From positions 186,001 through 250,000 of the forward strand of contig NW_026570289.1 in the NCBI RefSeq assembly GCF_019649055.1: a stretch of DNA of 64,000 bases, given 5' to 3'. The notes beneath the pieces were generated by a model, which saw only the letters and a program-made list of their open reading frames with translations, was not told the origin of the DNA and made no database searches. This stretch comes from Paramacrobiotus metropolitanus. Lineage: Eukaryota > Tardigrada > Eutardigrada > Parachela > Macrobiotidae. Below, piece after piece: positions 34,270 through 46,000 of this stretch (position 1 is its first letter; each line of letters opens with the position of its first letter). The position numbers and the translations under genes were made by a program.

Positions 34270-36043
34270 ATTGGTTACGTACTATGGTGCATAAAAACGC
34301 ACCTCTTACTAACCGCAGAACATTCTCACTGGTCGTGTTTAATTTAGAAGGTCTGTGCAGAAAAACTTACTTATGAAAACTCCGTTATTTGGTTGTTGTA
34401 TCTGGAAAAGCAATCCAGAAGATCTTAACCAGGATGATTCTGGCAAGCTGGACTGACAAGCTTGTCCCAACCGGAGGGTCCGGACAGGCCTGCCAGTCCA
34501 TCCAGTCAATTTCGTCCCGTCATTTTCGTCCTTCCGTGTACGACACTCCACTTCCCTCCCCGCAGCTTCAGGAATGGAAAGAAAATACACTCGCACCTTC
34601 AGAGCACTCGGGCTGTTTTATATCCGGGATGATGCCAATAAAAACTCGACAAACCCGGCGGCGGAAATTTCGTTTATGCTTTGACCGTCTTTAGAGCACC
34701 ACAGTATCCCGCCGGACAAATGCGGTTCCAACAGTTTCGCACTTTTGTCTGCTTAGCTTCCTGCTCATATGCTGGATAGATGTTTTTTTCCGTAGAATTT
34801 TGGTTCGAAGAGTAATAGGGCGGACTTTACTGCTTGACGAAAGGTGGGATGTGGTCAGGCAAGCCTCTTACAGTCGCCACAACCGTTTATTGTGGCAGGT
34901 CGTCTGATGCTTGCTTGCCTGGTTTTGCGGGACAGTAGTGGATGATAGACTCCACTGAATTGAGTTGGAGGTTTAAGGACGCAAATCTGAACGTTTGTTG
35001 GCAGGGTACAGAACCATCGAATTAGTGCTGCGCGTTTAAACATTCGTTCTAACCGCATTTACCATTCCTGCATGGACACTGCCAGTGCTGCAGCAGAAAG
35101 AACATGTTCCTCGAATAAGGACTGTACAGCCACTCATACCATGTTGCATGATTCAGCGGTGCTGCCCTTCCCGGTCAGTAAACAGAGATGCGGGTAACTC
35201 TCCGTATATCCGCGATATCTAGGAGTAAGGGTATTTTCTTGGTTGCAGCATTTCTTGGTTGCAGGTTAAATTGTCGGCAGGTGATACAAGTGCAATATAA
35301 AGCAACGTCTGTAGCACGCCACCACGAGGGAAAAAAACAGGGGAAGTAAGAGCGGCATTGGTAAATGTTGCAGCGATATGGCGTTATTGCAGATTTACGT
35401 TTAAAGTCGAAAGTATTAATGATATGAATTGTGGATTGTGTATACCCGCTTTATGTACTGCCATCCGTCGTATAAGCGTTCAGCTGCGTCAGCAGCAGTA
35501 AATGGTGTCTCCATTGAAATCTAATGCCTGCCTAAGAGTGTAGTTCGCTTCCAAGGAATGCGCTCCAAGAAAGCATACCGGCAAAGTGCTTGTTAGTGTG
35601 TTTTACAAATAGCACTTGAAAAATCGGAGAAGGTATGCGAGGCGCAATCGTCAGCAAACTGCCGCGTATTACCGTACTAATTCGTGACACGCATGCTTCA
35701 ACTTTAAATGTGCTGATCCGGTTGGTTTCGAGAGTGCCTTCGTGACTTGAGAAAATGGCACTGCCATGCCGGAGAACTTAGCAGAATGCTTGCCGCGAAT
35801 AATGTCGACAATTTGCAAATTGTGATGTGCCACTTTAAAACCCGCTAACAAGCATTTTGTGAGCTTACGACCATTGGTGTTAGGGCGCAACATGGTCTTC
35901 GAAAGGTTCTTCTTAATTACCCTTGGCAATTAATGTACAATTAAATGCGGCATTTAATTATGGTTAATTTACTTGAGCGGAAGTTGTCGTTTCGAATTGT
36001 ACCGGCGCTCACTGCCTTAGCAACAGTTGTCTTGTGGGTTAGT
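34270..36043. other. Intergenic; nothing recognised
   Basis: ORFs at 34339-34694 (both strands), 34855 and 35669 show no motif or splice support. A small inverted sequence with GCTTGTCC and GGACAGGC lies near 34450-34490. Confidence 0.45.
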
Positions 36044-36859
36044 GTCGATATTAAGTAGGTTGCGTTTTGCACGGCCGGACGATTAACGGCAAAATTAACG
36101 ACAGTTTTGGCGTTGTTAATTTAAGGCCCCGGTGATTCGCATAAGAGGTTGCGTTATGCACTAAACAATTAACAGCGATAGATATTAGCGTGGCGAACTG
36201 TTGTGTTTTGACAGTCATTTTTTAATTTTTTGTATCGATACCGAAACGATTTCATGTTGCACCGTGAAAGTAACAGAATAAAGATTTTTTGTGGTAGAAA
36301 AACATAAGGTTAACACGTGTATGAACGTTTTCACGCAAACACTATTCTAAAGCAGTGTTATCCACTTATTCCATTCTTGAATGCAGGACTTCGTTTCTCA
36401 GAGGCCTCAGTACAGTCTCCGTACACTGCTACTCCAATAGTAAACTACTCGAATTACTGTATTTTATTATATGGAATAATTTTTACAATTGTGAAAGTTA
36501 AAGTAAAAAGTAAGCCATATAAGTGAAAAGTTTAAAGAGACCATTGGCAGCACTAACATTCGAGCAGTACTGTTGTGATTTTCGAAAAATTCGAGTCGAG
36601 TGGGCAACTCAGGATTGAATGCCCAGGCAGAAATTCACTGGGTACACTGTCTCGCCTGCGCAGTCTTCGTGCTCAATGGTCTATATGGGCCCAGTCGTTC
36701 ATTACTAAATTTCAACGTCGTTATTAACGAAACGATACCCCCTTCGTTTCGTTAATAACGACGGGTACTGCCGTTTAAACGTTCGTTAATTGTACTCCGT
36801 CGTTAATTCTATCGTCAATCGTACCCCTTCGTTGATACCGCAACCTGCTTAATATTGAC
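36044..36859. mobile_element. Foldback-type MITE with 21-bp TIRs and a 20-bp-stem hairpin
   Basis: GTCGATATTAAGTAGGTTGC at the left end (36044 on) is matched inverted at 36839-36859 with two mismatches. Near the right end, 36716-36735 (CGTCGTTATTAACGAAACGA) and 36744-36763 form a perfect 20-bp stem with an 8-nt loop. CGTTAA and GTTAACG words recur throughout. No coding capacity. Confidence 0.7.
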
Positions 36860-39261
36860 TCAAATGCATGCCACAATTTGATAAGTCATTCGAATCTTCA
36901 GAACAGTTGCGGCTGCTTCCTGAACCTTAGTTCAAGTTTGCATTGTTAATCAATATGTCATAGGATAATTAGCATTACAGGACTTACAGTAGAAACAGAA
37001 AAACAAATCGTACTTGTATCTTAAGCTACTTAAAAACGGAGGTTTTGGGTTTCAATGCCGGGAGACTAAACGACCGCAAAAATATATTAACCAACATAAG
37101 CAAGTCAACTTTTGCATCAGTATTCTTGTAATAGTACTGTCCTGTTCTTTTGCGCGGCTATAGGGAGATCGTAATGTAGTAAATGCCAGGCACGCATGCT
37201 TGGGTGAAATCGAAATAAAGGTTGTATTTTTTTTTTTGTACAATCAGTAACGCTTTATTAGGAATGTTGAGCATTGGTCCTGAAAGTTAAGCAACAAATG
37301 GCCATAGTCCATCAAAAACTCGTGTTGCGCGCAGACACCATTAGGCATGTATGGTCCTAAAGTATAGGCGGGCGCAATTTCGATGCATGGTTTTCTTATG
37401 GCAAAGAAAAAAGCACATCAGCATCCTGTAGCCGTGAATCCCAATTAAAACAAGCATATGGCCCAGTGGTGACCTTTCCGAGAGGTATATAATTGACTTC
37501 CGCTAATGTTGCGTTCATGATAGCGGACACTGCATTTTAGAAGTTTTAGTGTGAGTTTATTCGCAATTTCGCATCACTACGGCACCTGGAGCCATGTAAA
37601 AGCAGTGGCCACATCCATGCGTAGCAAGGAATACCAGCTGACTTTCCTGCTTTTCGCTCCACTCTGAAGGTCCATAGGTTTCTTAACAGTTCATCAGAAT
37701 CTTAAAGTAGAGGATACAATTCTCCACAAACCTGTATCTTTAGTTTCGGGATCAAGGGAACCAGTGAAGTTACGAAAAACGATTCGAATAAAGATAACTC
37801 CCTCTCTGGAGTCTGGACTGCACAGTCGCGGTAACATTTTTAACAAACACTCATACACTTTCGAAGGTAGTTACTTGCGCCATAGGTATATCGTTGCACG
37901 ATTGCCCAAACGTCGGGACTTAAGTAATTCTCCAGTATTTGAGGATTTTCTGACGAATAATACCGGTATGATGGTCAAGGGTGGCGTAGAGGCCCAGACG
38001 CTGGACGAGATGCCGGTGGGAGGAAAGTTTCTGGCGCAGCTGCAGCGCGGCTGGGAAGGGATTAAGCTCCTTCCACAGCAACAGCGCCAGTAAAGAAGGC
38101 GGGGCGGGAGGGGGGCGATATGCTCATAGGGTCCGGAGGGGGTGTCCATAGAAATGTCTGACTGCGTTAAAAAGTAAAAGCAGACAATGTGTGTTAAACA
38201 CGATTAATCACGGAAAAGCGAAAGTGAATATTATGATGAAAGGTAAATGTGTGCTCAAATAGCAAATCACCAGATCGAGTGACTCTGGTCAGAGCGACAA
38301 CGTGCGCATACTGTAGTTTTCTGCACGTGCGTGCGTACGTGCCGCTGTACGAGTTTACGTTCACACCACGCAGCTCACGGCATCTGGCAGTCTGGCAAGT
38401 GGCACGGATCCACTTTTCAAAGGCCGAGTAGTTAAAGCACAGTACAAGTACAGTGTGGCATAGTACAGCGGACACAACACTCTTGACGTCAGTGCCACTG
38501 CATGTGGCTTGCAAAACTACTTCTTCCAGTAGTGGCATGTTCTGCCTAAAGCCCCCAAACAGAAAACTGTACTGCCGTAAACGGCATACTGTACTGCAGA
38601 GCAGCACAGGTACCGTAACGAAAGTACCGTACGGCGTCCGTAACCGTATGCCAAATACACGGTTTTCCAATGGGCTAGCCGTATACGGTACGGTCAATCC
38701 GGTTATGTCGTCAGTTGGCTCACATTTAGTGCTGCACATTGTTGACCGTTCGAGTAAATCATAAGAGTCCCATAAAATCTTATCCCAACGAATTGATTAA
38801 TCCCTAACATACGCTGTGCAGAAGCACGCTGACTAAACGAATAATCGTTTAATAAACTTGGTGACAGCTGTAACTTTCTTACAGCTCTGCGACTCAATAA
38901 GTCTATATGTACTAAACCGCAGCATGGTCTACATAGAACATGAGAACAACAGTTTGACCCTTGGCTACAATAACAAGATGCGATCGGCCAAGAAAGCCTA
39001 AGTGCTACAAAATAGAGTAATCAATCATTCCTCAGTGACACTATCTAGCATGCACAGCACAGATGAACGCCTTTAACATAATATATACAAGCCACCACAC
39101 ACAGACAATCCTCCACTAAATCACAAGTTGTAAATGGTTCATTCACACAGGCACCGCACATGTCCGATCAACACGCTGTCCAAAAGACCTCTGTACAGTC
39201 CAGGATGCTGGCATCGTAACAGAATCGACTAGCACACCAGCTCGCCGATCCGGCCAAACAG
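36860..39261. other. Intergenic, mostly unrecognised
   Basis: Contains a T-run at 37228, an isolated TGACCTTT at 37470, a possible terminal exon at 37764-38093 and ACGGTA/TACCGT-rich sequence at 38560-38700. A 181-codon minus ORF at 38194-38739 has poor composition and is not accepted. Confidence 0.45.
37764..38093 (+). CDS. Possible small gene or 3' exon, unidentified
   Basis: A 109-codon ORF whose last 45 residues (from about FEDFLTNNTG) lie in a GC-rich patch with third-position G/C preference, unlike the AT-rich surroundings, and end LPQQQRQ. There is no known motif. The part before about 37910 looks non-coding, so the real exon may begin at an acceptor near 37872. Low confidence. Confidence 0.25.
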   Translation: MKLRKTIRIKITPSLESGLHSRGNIFNKHSYTFEGSYLRHRYIVARLPKRRDLSNSPVFEDFLTNNTGMMVKGGVEAQTLDEMPVGGKFLAQLQRGWEGIKLLPQQQRQ

Positions 39262-42055
39262 TCATATTCGCCCTTGATACTCCTTCAGCGGGCATTCCTG
39301 CACCGGCTGATCTTTGGCCTTGGCATCATCGATAGATAAAACGTTTTCATCGTTGAAGTACTCGTACTCCATATCATCCGGAACGACGCTCCCGTTGCTA
39401 TCAATCCGATCGAGCCGCCAATCGAACCCCGGCAAACCATCCGGCTTAATCTCAAGTTTCAGCTTTTTGGAGCCTTCAGAGCGGTTCACCTTCAACCGGC
39501 AGTGCTTTCCACAGGAAACATGCGCATTTCGTAATTGCTTCACTTCTGCCCAGTACGCATCCTGCTCATCACGTGACACAATTCCTTTATCGTAAAACTT
39601 TGACTTAAAAAACAACTGATACGCGAGTTTCTTATACAAAAATTTCTCCGAGTACAGCGCGCGCAGGAACGTATGCATCGACGTGCGGAGATCCCCGCTA
39701 AATGCCACCGATTCCGGCTCCATACTATCGGACAGCTCAACAACGGGGCTGTCATGGTTGGCGATACGTAATTCAATATGTGCCATAGTAACGCTGTCCA
39801 CTGCTTGGTTATGATCATCGCTCAGTTGGTTTGTGTGCTCTGTGCACAACAGGAAATCTCCCTTGGCGCCTTTGTATACTGACGCGATTAAAGCGGCAAT
39901 CTGTCGGGACTGTTCATTAACCAGAGACTTCTCTAGAAATTCTACTGGCACTCGACTGTGGATGGATTCCACTAGGGGCAGCATCTGCTGAGCATTCTGT
40001 GCTATTAATTCCTCCTCTTGAGTGATTTCTTCATGACACCGCACCCATTCGCACAGCCAACACGGCCGATGATAACAATAGCGGAATGCGAACTCTACAA
40101 CAGAACGACACAGTTTTCGCACCAAAGACTGGACATTGTTTCTATAGTGCTAATAAACGTTCGTGAACGTAAATGTTTTCGTATTAGCCAGATGTTTGTG
40201 GTATTTCAGTGCAGCTTCTTTAGCTTTGGGAATCACCGGCACACAAATTTTTTACACTTGCAATCACGGAATTCCTTAACGAAATCACGCCTCGATAGCA
40301 TTCGAGCGGCAGCAAACTTCAAAATTTGGTTTACTGGATTTTTACCTGCACATTCAAAGCAGTCTTTTCTGTGACGTAGCCAGAGCGTGGAATCGGTGCA
40401 CAAGTTGACCACATAATGAATAACCGGCAATAAGAGCGATAGCACAACATTGCCGGCCAATAGTCCGTAGAACCAAACTGATCGCGGCACCACCGCGTGG
40501 AAGATGTCACTGTCCCGGCAGTGTATCTCTTTCCGCCATTCAACATGAACCAGCAAAGCGTAGACACCGGCCGCCACCAATTGAAGAATGGTCGCCAAGA
40601 GACACCCCATCGTAGTCATCGTTGTGGTCACCGGTACTAAGAGAAAGTATCCCAGAGTTGTCAGAAGCTGAGTGATAAACGCGCAAATTCGTCCGGTAAG
40701 CTTTTGCTTGCCAGTGTGCGATTCTTGCCGATACGATTGCCGGTAGGATCCAATCAGAAACACGGTTACAATGGCGCAGTGAATTCCCGTAACCATCAGC
40801 GAGGCCACCCAGTTGTACACCGTCAGGGAAATAATCAAATGATATCGGCAAATAATGTAGAAGAAATTCATAAAAGTTCCGCAAATACTAAAAAGCCTTG
40901 GTTTTAACAATTTATTAGCTTCGCTCAAACTAATACTGTCTTTTTCCAGATAAATTCGGTTATTGAACGCGCATTTGCCGGGCAATTTAGCGGAGGATGG
41001 GAAATATTTGGCGATGGAGAAAAACGACGCCAGAGCGGCGTACCAGACGCTGCGGAGCGGAAATAGTCCGGTGCCAATTAAAAGCAATAAAATTATCAGC
41101 TGCGGGCTAGATTCGTATTTGATTTCGGTTAGCTGCGCTTTTTGCAGCTGCATATCCTGGAATTCGATGTCTTTATTGTAGGAATAGTGTTTGACGGACT
41201 GCGGAGCGTTTTTCCAAGCTTGCACAAATTTGACGCACCTGCTCCCCAAAAATTGCAGATATAATCAAATTGCTGTTGAAAAAAAGATTCGAAAATTCTT
41301 GGAAGAAAATAATTAACAAAAGCGATGCTAAATTATCTTTAATTATCTTTAAGCGATGCCGAATTATCTTTTATTATTTATCTTGAGCAAAATATTTCCT
41401 AAATGAACGCTAAATTGCGAAACTATTACTGTATAATTTTTTAATTAAAGCATTTCAATAAAATAAATAAAAGAAATTTTCAATTAAATTTTGTTCTTAA
41501 CTTAGCAATTTTATTCGCGTAATTATCTACAAAACTCGGTAATTTGTAGAATTACTTCTCGTTTTTAGAGTAGGTTTATAAACATCTTTTAAACGTTTAC
41601 CGACGAAAAAAGGAGATGGGAAAAATATCCACGATATTGCACACCGCCTCCCGACAGCAGTTCTTCAAAAACGGTGGTTCTTGGACTTCTACTTTTTCTC
41701 CGGCTCGTGTCGACAATAGGCGTTCTTCCGACTGGATGAGTTTCTGTCGCGCCAACCGCCAGTTCCAAAATGCCGCTTTGGCACCGTTCTCATGCTGAGC
41801 GAAACCACCCTTCACCAGCGAAGACACCACCGGGAAAACCGGCACCGCGGTAATGAATATCAACCATGGAATGGCGATGGCGCACCCGTTGTGCCACCAC
41901 AAACCGACAATGAAAATAACATCACTGCTTACATCCCACAACGCCAGCAACACGGTAAAAAGAGCGAAGGAAATTAGCAGGCGAAACCACTGCCCAAAGC
42001 ATGAGTTTTTATGGTGAGGATCCCGGAAACCTAAAAGGAAATGTCCCAGTCCCAT
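39262..42055 (-). CDS. XK-related-like multipass membrane protein B (paralogue of A)
   Basis: Exons 42055-41601, 41238-40346 and 40094-39262 sum to 2181 nt (726 aa). Exon 1 is exactly as long as in gene A (455 nt) and both introns have the same phases. It starts MGLGHFLLGFRDPHH, with DVSSDVIFIVGLWW; exon 2 has KDIEFQDMQLQKAQLTEIKY and ESSPQLIILL, almost identical to A; later helices include LTTLGYFLLVPVTTTMT, also shared. Exon 3 keeps the YHRPCWLCEWVRC cluster, KLKLEIKP and the VQECPLK end but a shorter acidic tail. Same strand as A, 5.6 kb apart, so a tandem duplication with a long diverged spacer. Function is inferred only from XK-family resemblance. Confidence 0.72.
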
Positions 42056-42059
42056 TTTT

Positions 42060-43069
42060 CCAACCGGCTTAAGCAGGCCGAGACAGCATTTTTTCTTCGC
42101 TTGAGAACTGTAAATTTACGCAACCCGTTACTGCGGTGTAGCCGGAAGCATTATAGTGGATATGCTTTTAAACTATGATCGCAGGCACAGTTGTATACAA
42201 AGGAGTGATTAATGATTGTCTTCGAAGCCGGTTTGAACTTAAAATCAGTGACAAACTTCGCAGACAAGAAGTAACTATACTCGGCGACAGTCAGTCTGAC
42301 ACATCGTACAAGCCTCCAAGGTGTTAGCGTAACTGCTAGCTTTGTCATGTGTTAAGTATTCTATTTTCTGACGCATCTTCGTGCAACGCTTTTATTATCT
42401 GCCAGATCTTTATGTCGTAGAAATAAGTACAGCGTTAAACGAAGCCAAAATTTCCTTTCCTTGTCAGTGGTAAAGAATCTGCTGATATGTAATAAGTAGT
42501 AACTAACAATATGCCATAAAAAAAACTGCGCTTTGCGAAATAATGATGAATTTTTACGTATGATGCTTTTGTCTAGTGCAATAGTGCTTAGTCAAACAAG
42601 TTTGACGGTGAGCAATGAGCGCACACCGTCTGATAATTGTCTCAAAAATAAACAAGTTAACAGAATGCAGATACATCGTAGCACATCATAGGCCGATTGC
42701 AATCCGTATTTCAACGCTGGCATTCAGAACACCGTCAAAGTGCGCTTGCATTAAAAGTTTCGTCAACCGACTTTTGTACATCGCAGCAAAGCGTGCCTTG
42801 TACATGGCAATCACTACTTGCATCTTCTGATCACGCTTTTGTCTGGCCATGCATCACGTGTGTCAAGTGTGTCAACGCATCGGCACTTCGCAGCGTGGCT
42901 CGGTATGTTCGATTCACGTTGAGCGCATTTACCAGTCTTCCGTGATTTAGAATGAATAATCTTTGCCTGATAATGGCTCGCCTCACACATTAATGCGACC
43001 CATTGCCGTATTCCTGACATCTGAGGTCGAAGCTATAATAGTGCTTTACCCGCTATAATAATTTTTGTT
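42060..43069. other. Shared upstream region of XK-like B and the kinase (divergent)
   Basis: The two genes are transcribed away from each other across this 1-kb gap, so both promoters probably lie here. I see no clear TATA or element; ORFs at 42615-42945 show no motif. Confidence 0.45.
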
Positions 43070-46000
43070 ATGTTCGGATTCCCGTTTCGACGAAACTGGG
43101 GAATAGCAAAATTCCGGCCGCCCTTTCCTTACACACTGGAAGAACCCATCGGCCATGGCGGACTGTCGCGGGCTGTCTACAAGGTCACCGACGAGAGTTC
43201 AGAAGAGACGTACGCGGTCAAGGCCATCCCGGTGATTTCCGGCACACCAGACGCTGAACTGCGTAAACATCTCCACGAATTCAAGACCATTGTCAAGCTC
43301 AGCGCGCGGCCCCACCGCAATGTCGTTCGATACTATTATTTCGATGTCGCACGGTGGGATGCTGGACCGGAAGTGCGACTGTTCATGGAATACTGCAACG
43401 GTAAAATTAGTAGTTCGGAGTATTTTATATTGCCGGCGAACAAAGCAGATAAATATGAAAAGAAAAAAAAATAAAAATATATAAAACACAGAGTGAAATA
43501 TAAATAAGTAGTTTCAGAACAAAATGAAAGCAAAGTAAAATAAAACTCCTTTTTAAACAAAATCGTGCTTTCCTGTTCTAATAATTCTGCGTCGTCTTTA
43601 GACAGTCTTTTGCTGATTTGCTGCTTAACAGGAACTAGTATAATAAGCAGCGGACGCGCAGTTAGGTCAACGACCGCCGTTCTTTTGTAGCGGCTACATG
43701 CGAAATTATACACGCAGTAGCATATTGCAACGAAAGTCATAATTTTATAGTATATAGTGAGTGGCGCTCATGGATTTGCATATTGATAAATAAATTACGT
43801 TTATAGTAAGTAAACAATTCGGTCACGCTACGGGCGTGGCAGCCGACTGCTGCAATAATGCAATGATACCGAACAACATTCAAAAGAACTGCCGCGAATT
43901 CGGTTATAATATGATCTCTGTAATTAGTCTCGTGTAGTGTATGTAGTACTCGTACAAAGATTGTACGAGTATCTCGTGAAATGGATAATGGCTTATGGCT
44001 AATGTGCCGTAGCAACGGTATTGTTGTTGTCCGTTATTGTTGCCATGTCTAGTGTTTAGTTGGTTGTTTGCTGCTATGTCCGCTCACCAAAAAATTTTAT
44101 GTAAAAGGCTCCTGCTTGTAGCGGACGTCATCACGCGTCCTAAGGCTGAGCGCACGTATCCGCGTATGCGTGCATATTATGCACACGTATGAAGACTTAG
44201 CGACTTTTTAAAACTGAAGCAATTCCAGTCCATTCTGCTTTCACAACATAACTGGAATCTAGAATATTCTGGCACCAGAAGTGAACTCGCATAGTTATGT
44301 GCCATAAGAAAATGAAAAAGCAATTACAACTGCTATTAGCTCTTGATATAAATAACAAAAGTGAACGTTTTTTCCTAGTCTTGCAATATTATTAAAACAA
44401 ACAGAATGCCACTGAAAAGTAATTCAATTCGTTTTATTCAGACAAATACATTCGGGTACCACAATCGTGGGTTTTTGCTGCCTCAAGGCAATACAATCTC
44501 AGGATATTATCATGTTCTTGGAATAATATGAAAAAAAAACTTTCAAGACGCAAGACCCATGGGTCGCGTTTAGTTCTAAAAAATCCAATAAGTTCTATAC
44601 ATGGCTGTTCTTTAACTGCAAGTCAATCTACAGGCCAAAGTGTAGACATTTTAATCCAAGCGTACCGCACAGTTTATCCCATAGTGAACTACATAGTTGA
44701 GCCCGCAGTTTATCTCGCAGTGAACCACGCAGTTAACCGCACAGTTCGTCCAGCAGTAAACCCCACAGTGTATTCCCGAGTTCTTTGCATAACGTTTTCC
44801 CTTGCAAGTCAATCCGTATTAAACCATACAATATGTTCTACATAACATCTCAGGATTTTTTATTTTATTTTGCAATATTTTTGTAGCAATATTTCTTGCA
44901 GTATTCTTTAAAACACTACCATTTTCAAACAAACATTTATATTAAAGTAGTTTTAAAACAATGATGATTTATTCACAATCACTTCTGCTGAGTATTTGCG
45001 CAACAACTGTGAGCAATTCGTAAACGCTATTATTAGGAACACTGGCAGGCGTGCAAAGTAAATTTCTTTCCGGCATGTTTGTTTCGGTAGTTCCTTCAAA
45101 GAAATCGAATTTACAGCATTTTGGCTAGTCATAAAAGTACTTGATTTATGATGTTTCGTTAATGTTTTGATCCCAATAATAATTCAGAAACTGTTTGCAG
45201 ATATAAATTCTATTGAAGTTTGTGCTTATAAAAAATTATATTGAATACTAAATGCAATAATTCAACTGTTATGAGGTTACTTATGTATTTATTTAACATT
45301 GCAGATCACACAGATCAAACGTAGAAACGCGAGTCGGCAACTGCATTAATCTGCATACAAACTTTAGTAAGTAGTTGTTTTGTTTGTAAAATTGTACAGC
45401 AAAATAAAATAAAAAAAGTTTGAGATTTTATGTGGAATATATTGTATTGTTTACTACGGATTGAATTGCACGCGAAAACGATATGCGAAGAACTCCGGAA
45501 TACACTGTGGGGTTTACTGTTGGAAGAACTGTGCGGTTAACTGTGTGGTTTACTGCGGGATAAACTGTGGGATCAACTATGTAGTTCACTATGGGATAAA
45601 CTATGCTGTACGCTGTGACTTAAATGGACTTATACACTTTGGCCTGTAGATTGCCTTGCCGTTAAAGAACAGCCATGTCTAGAATTTATTGGAATTTGTA
45701 AAATAAGCGACCAATGGATCTTGCCTTTTGAAAGTTTTCTTTAAATTATTCCAAGAACGTGACATTATCTTGAGTTTTTTATTATCTTGAGGCAGCTTGC
45801 AAAAACCCACGATGAGTTCGCAAAACTGTGGTACTCGAATGTATTTGTCTGCTTAAAAAAAATTGAATTGATTTTCAATGATATCCTGTTTGGTCTAATA
45901 ATGTTTCAGGACGAAGAAAACATGTTCACTTTTGTTAATTATATCATGAGCTAATAGCAGTTATAATTGCTTTTATGGCTCATAGCTGTGCGAGTTCACT

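Noticed and set aside
38194-38739. 181-codon minus-strand ORF
   Set aside because: Cys/Thr/Ser-rich composition typical of chance ORFs, no domain, no splice context, and competing ORFs on the other strand.
44528-44845. 105-codon ORF with repeated NHAVNRTV-like peptides, and its partner at 45461-45649
   Set aside because: Both are translations of the 12-bp minisatellite in the foldback arms; the period is a multiple of three, so frames stay open by chance.
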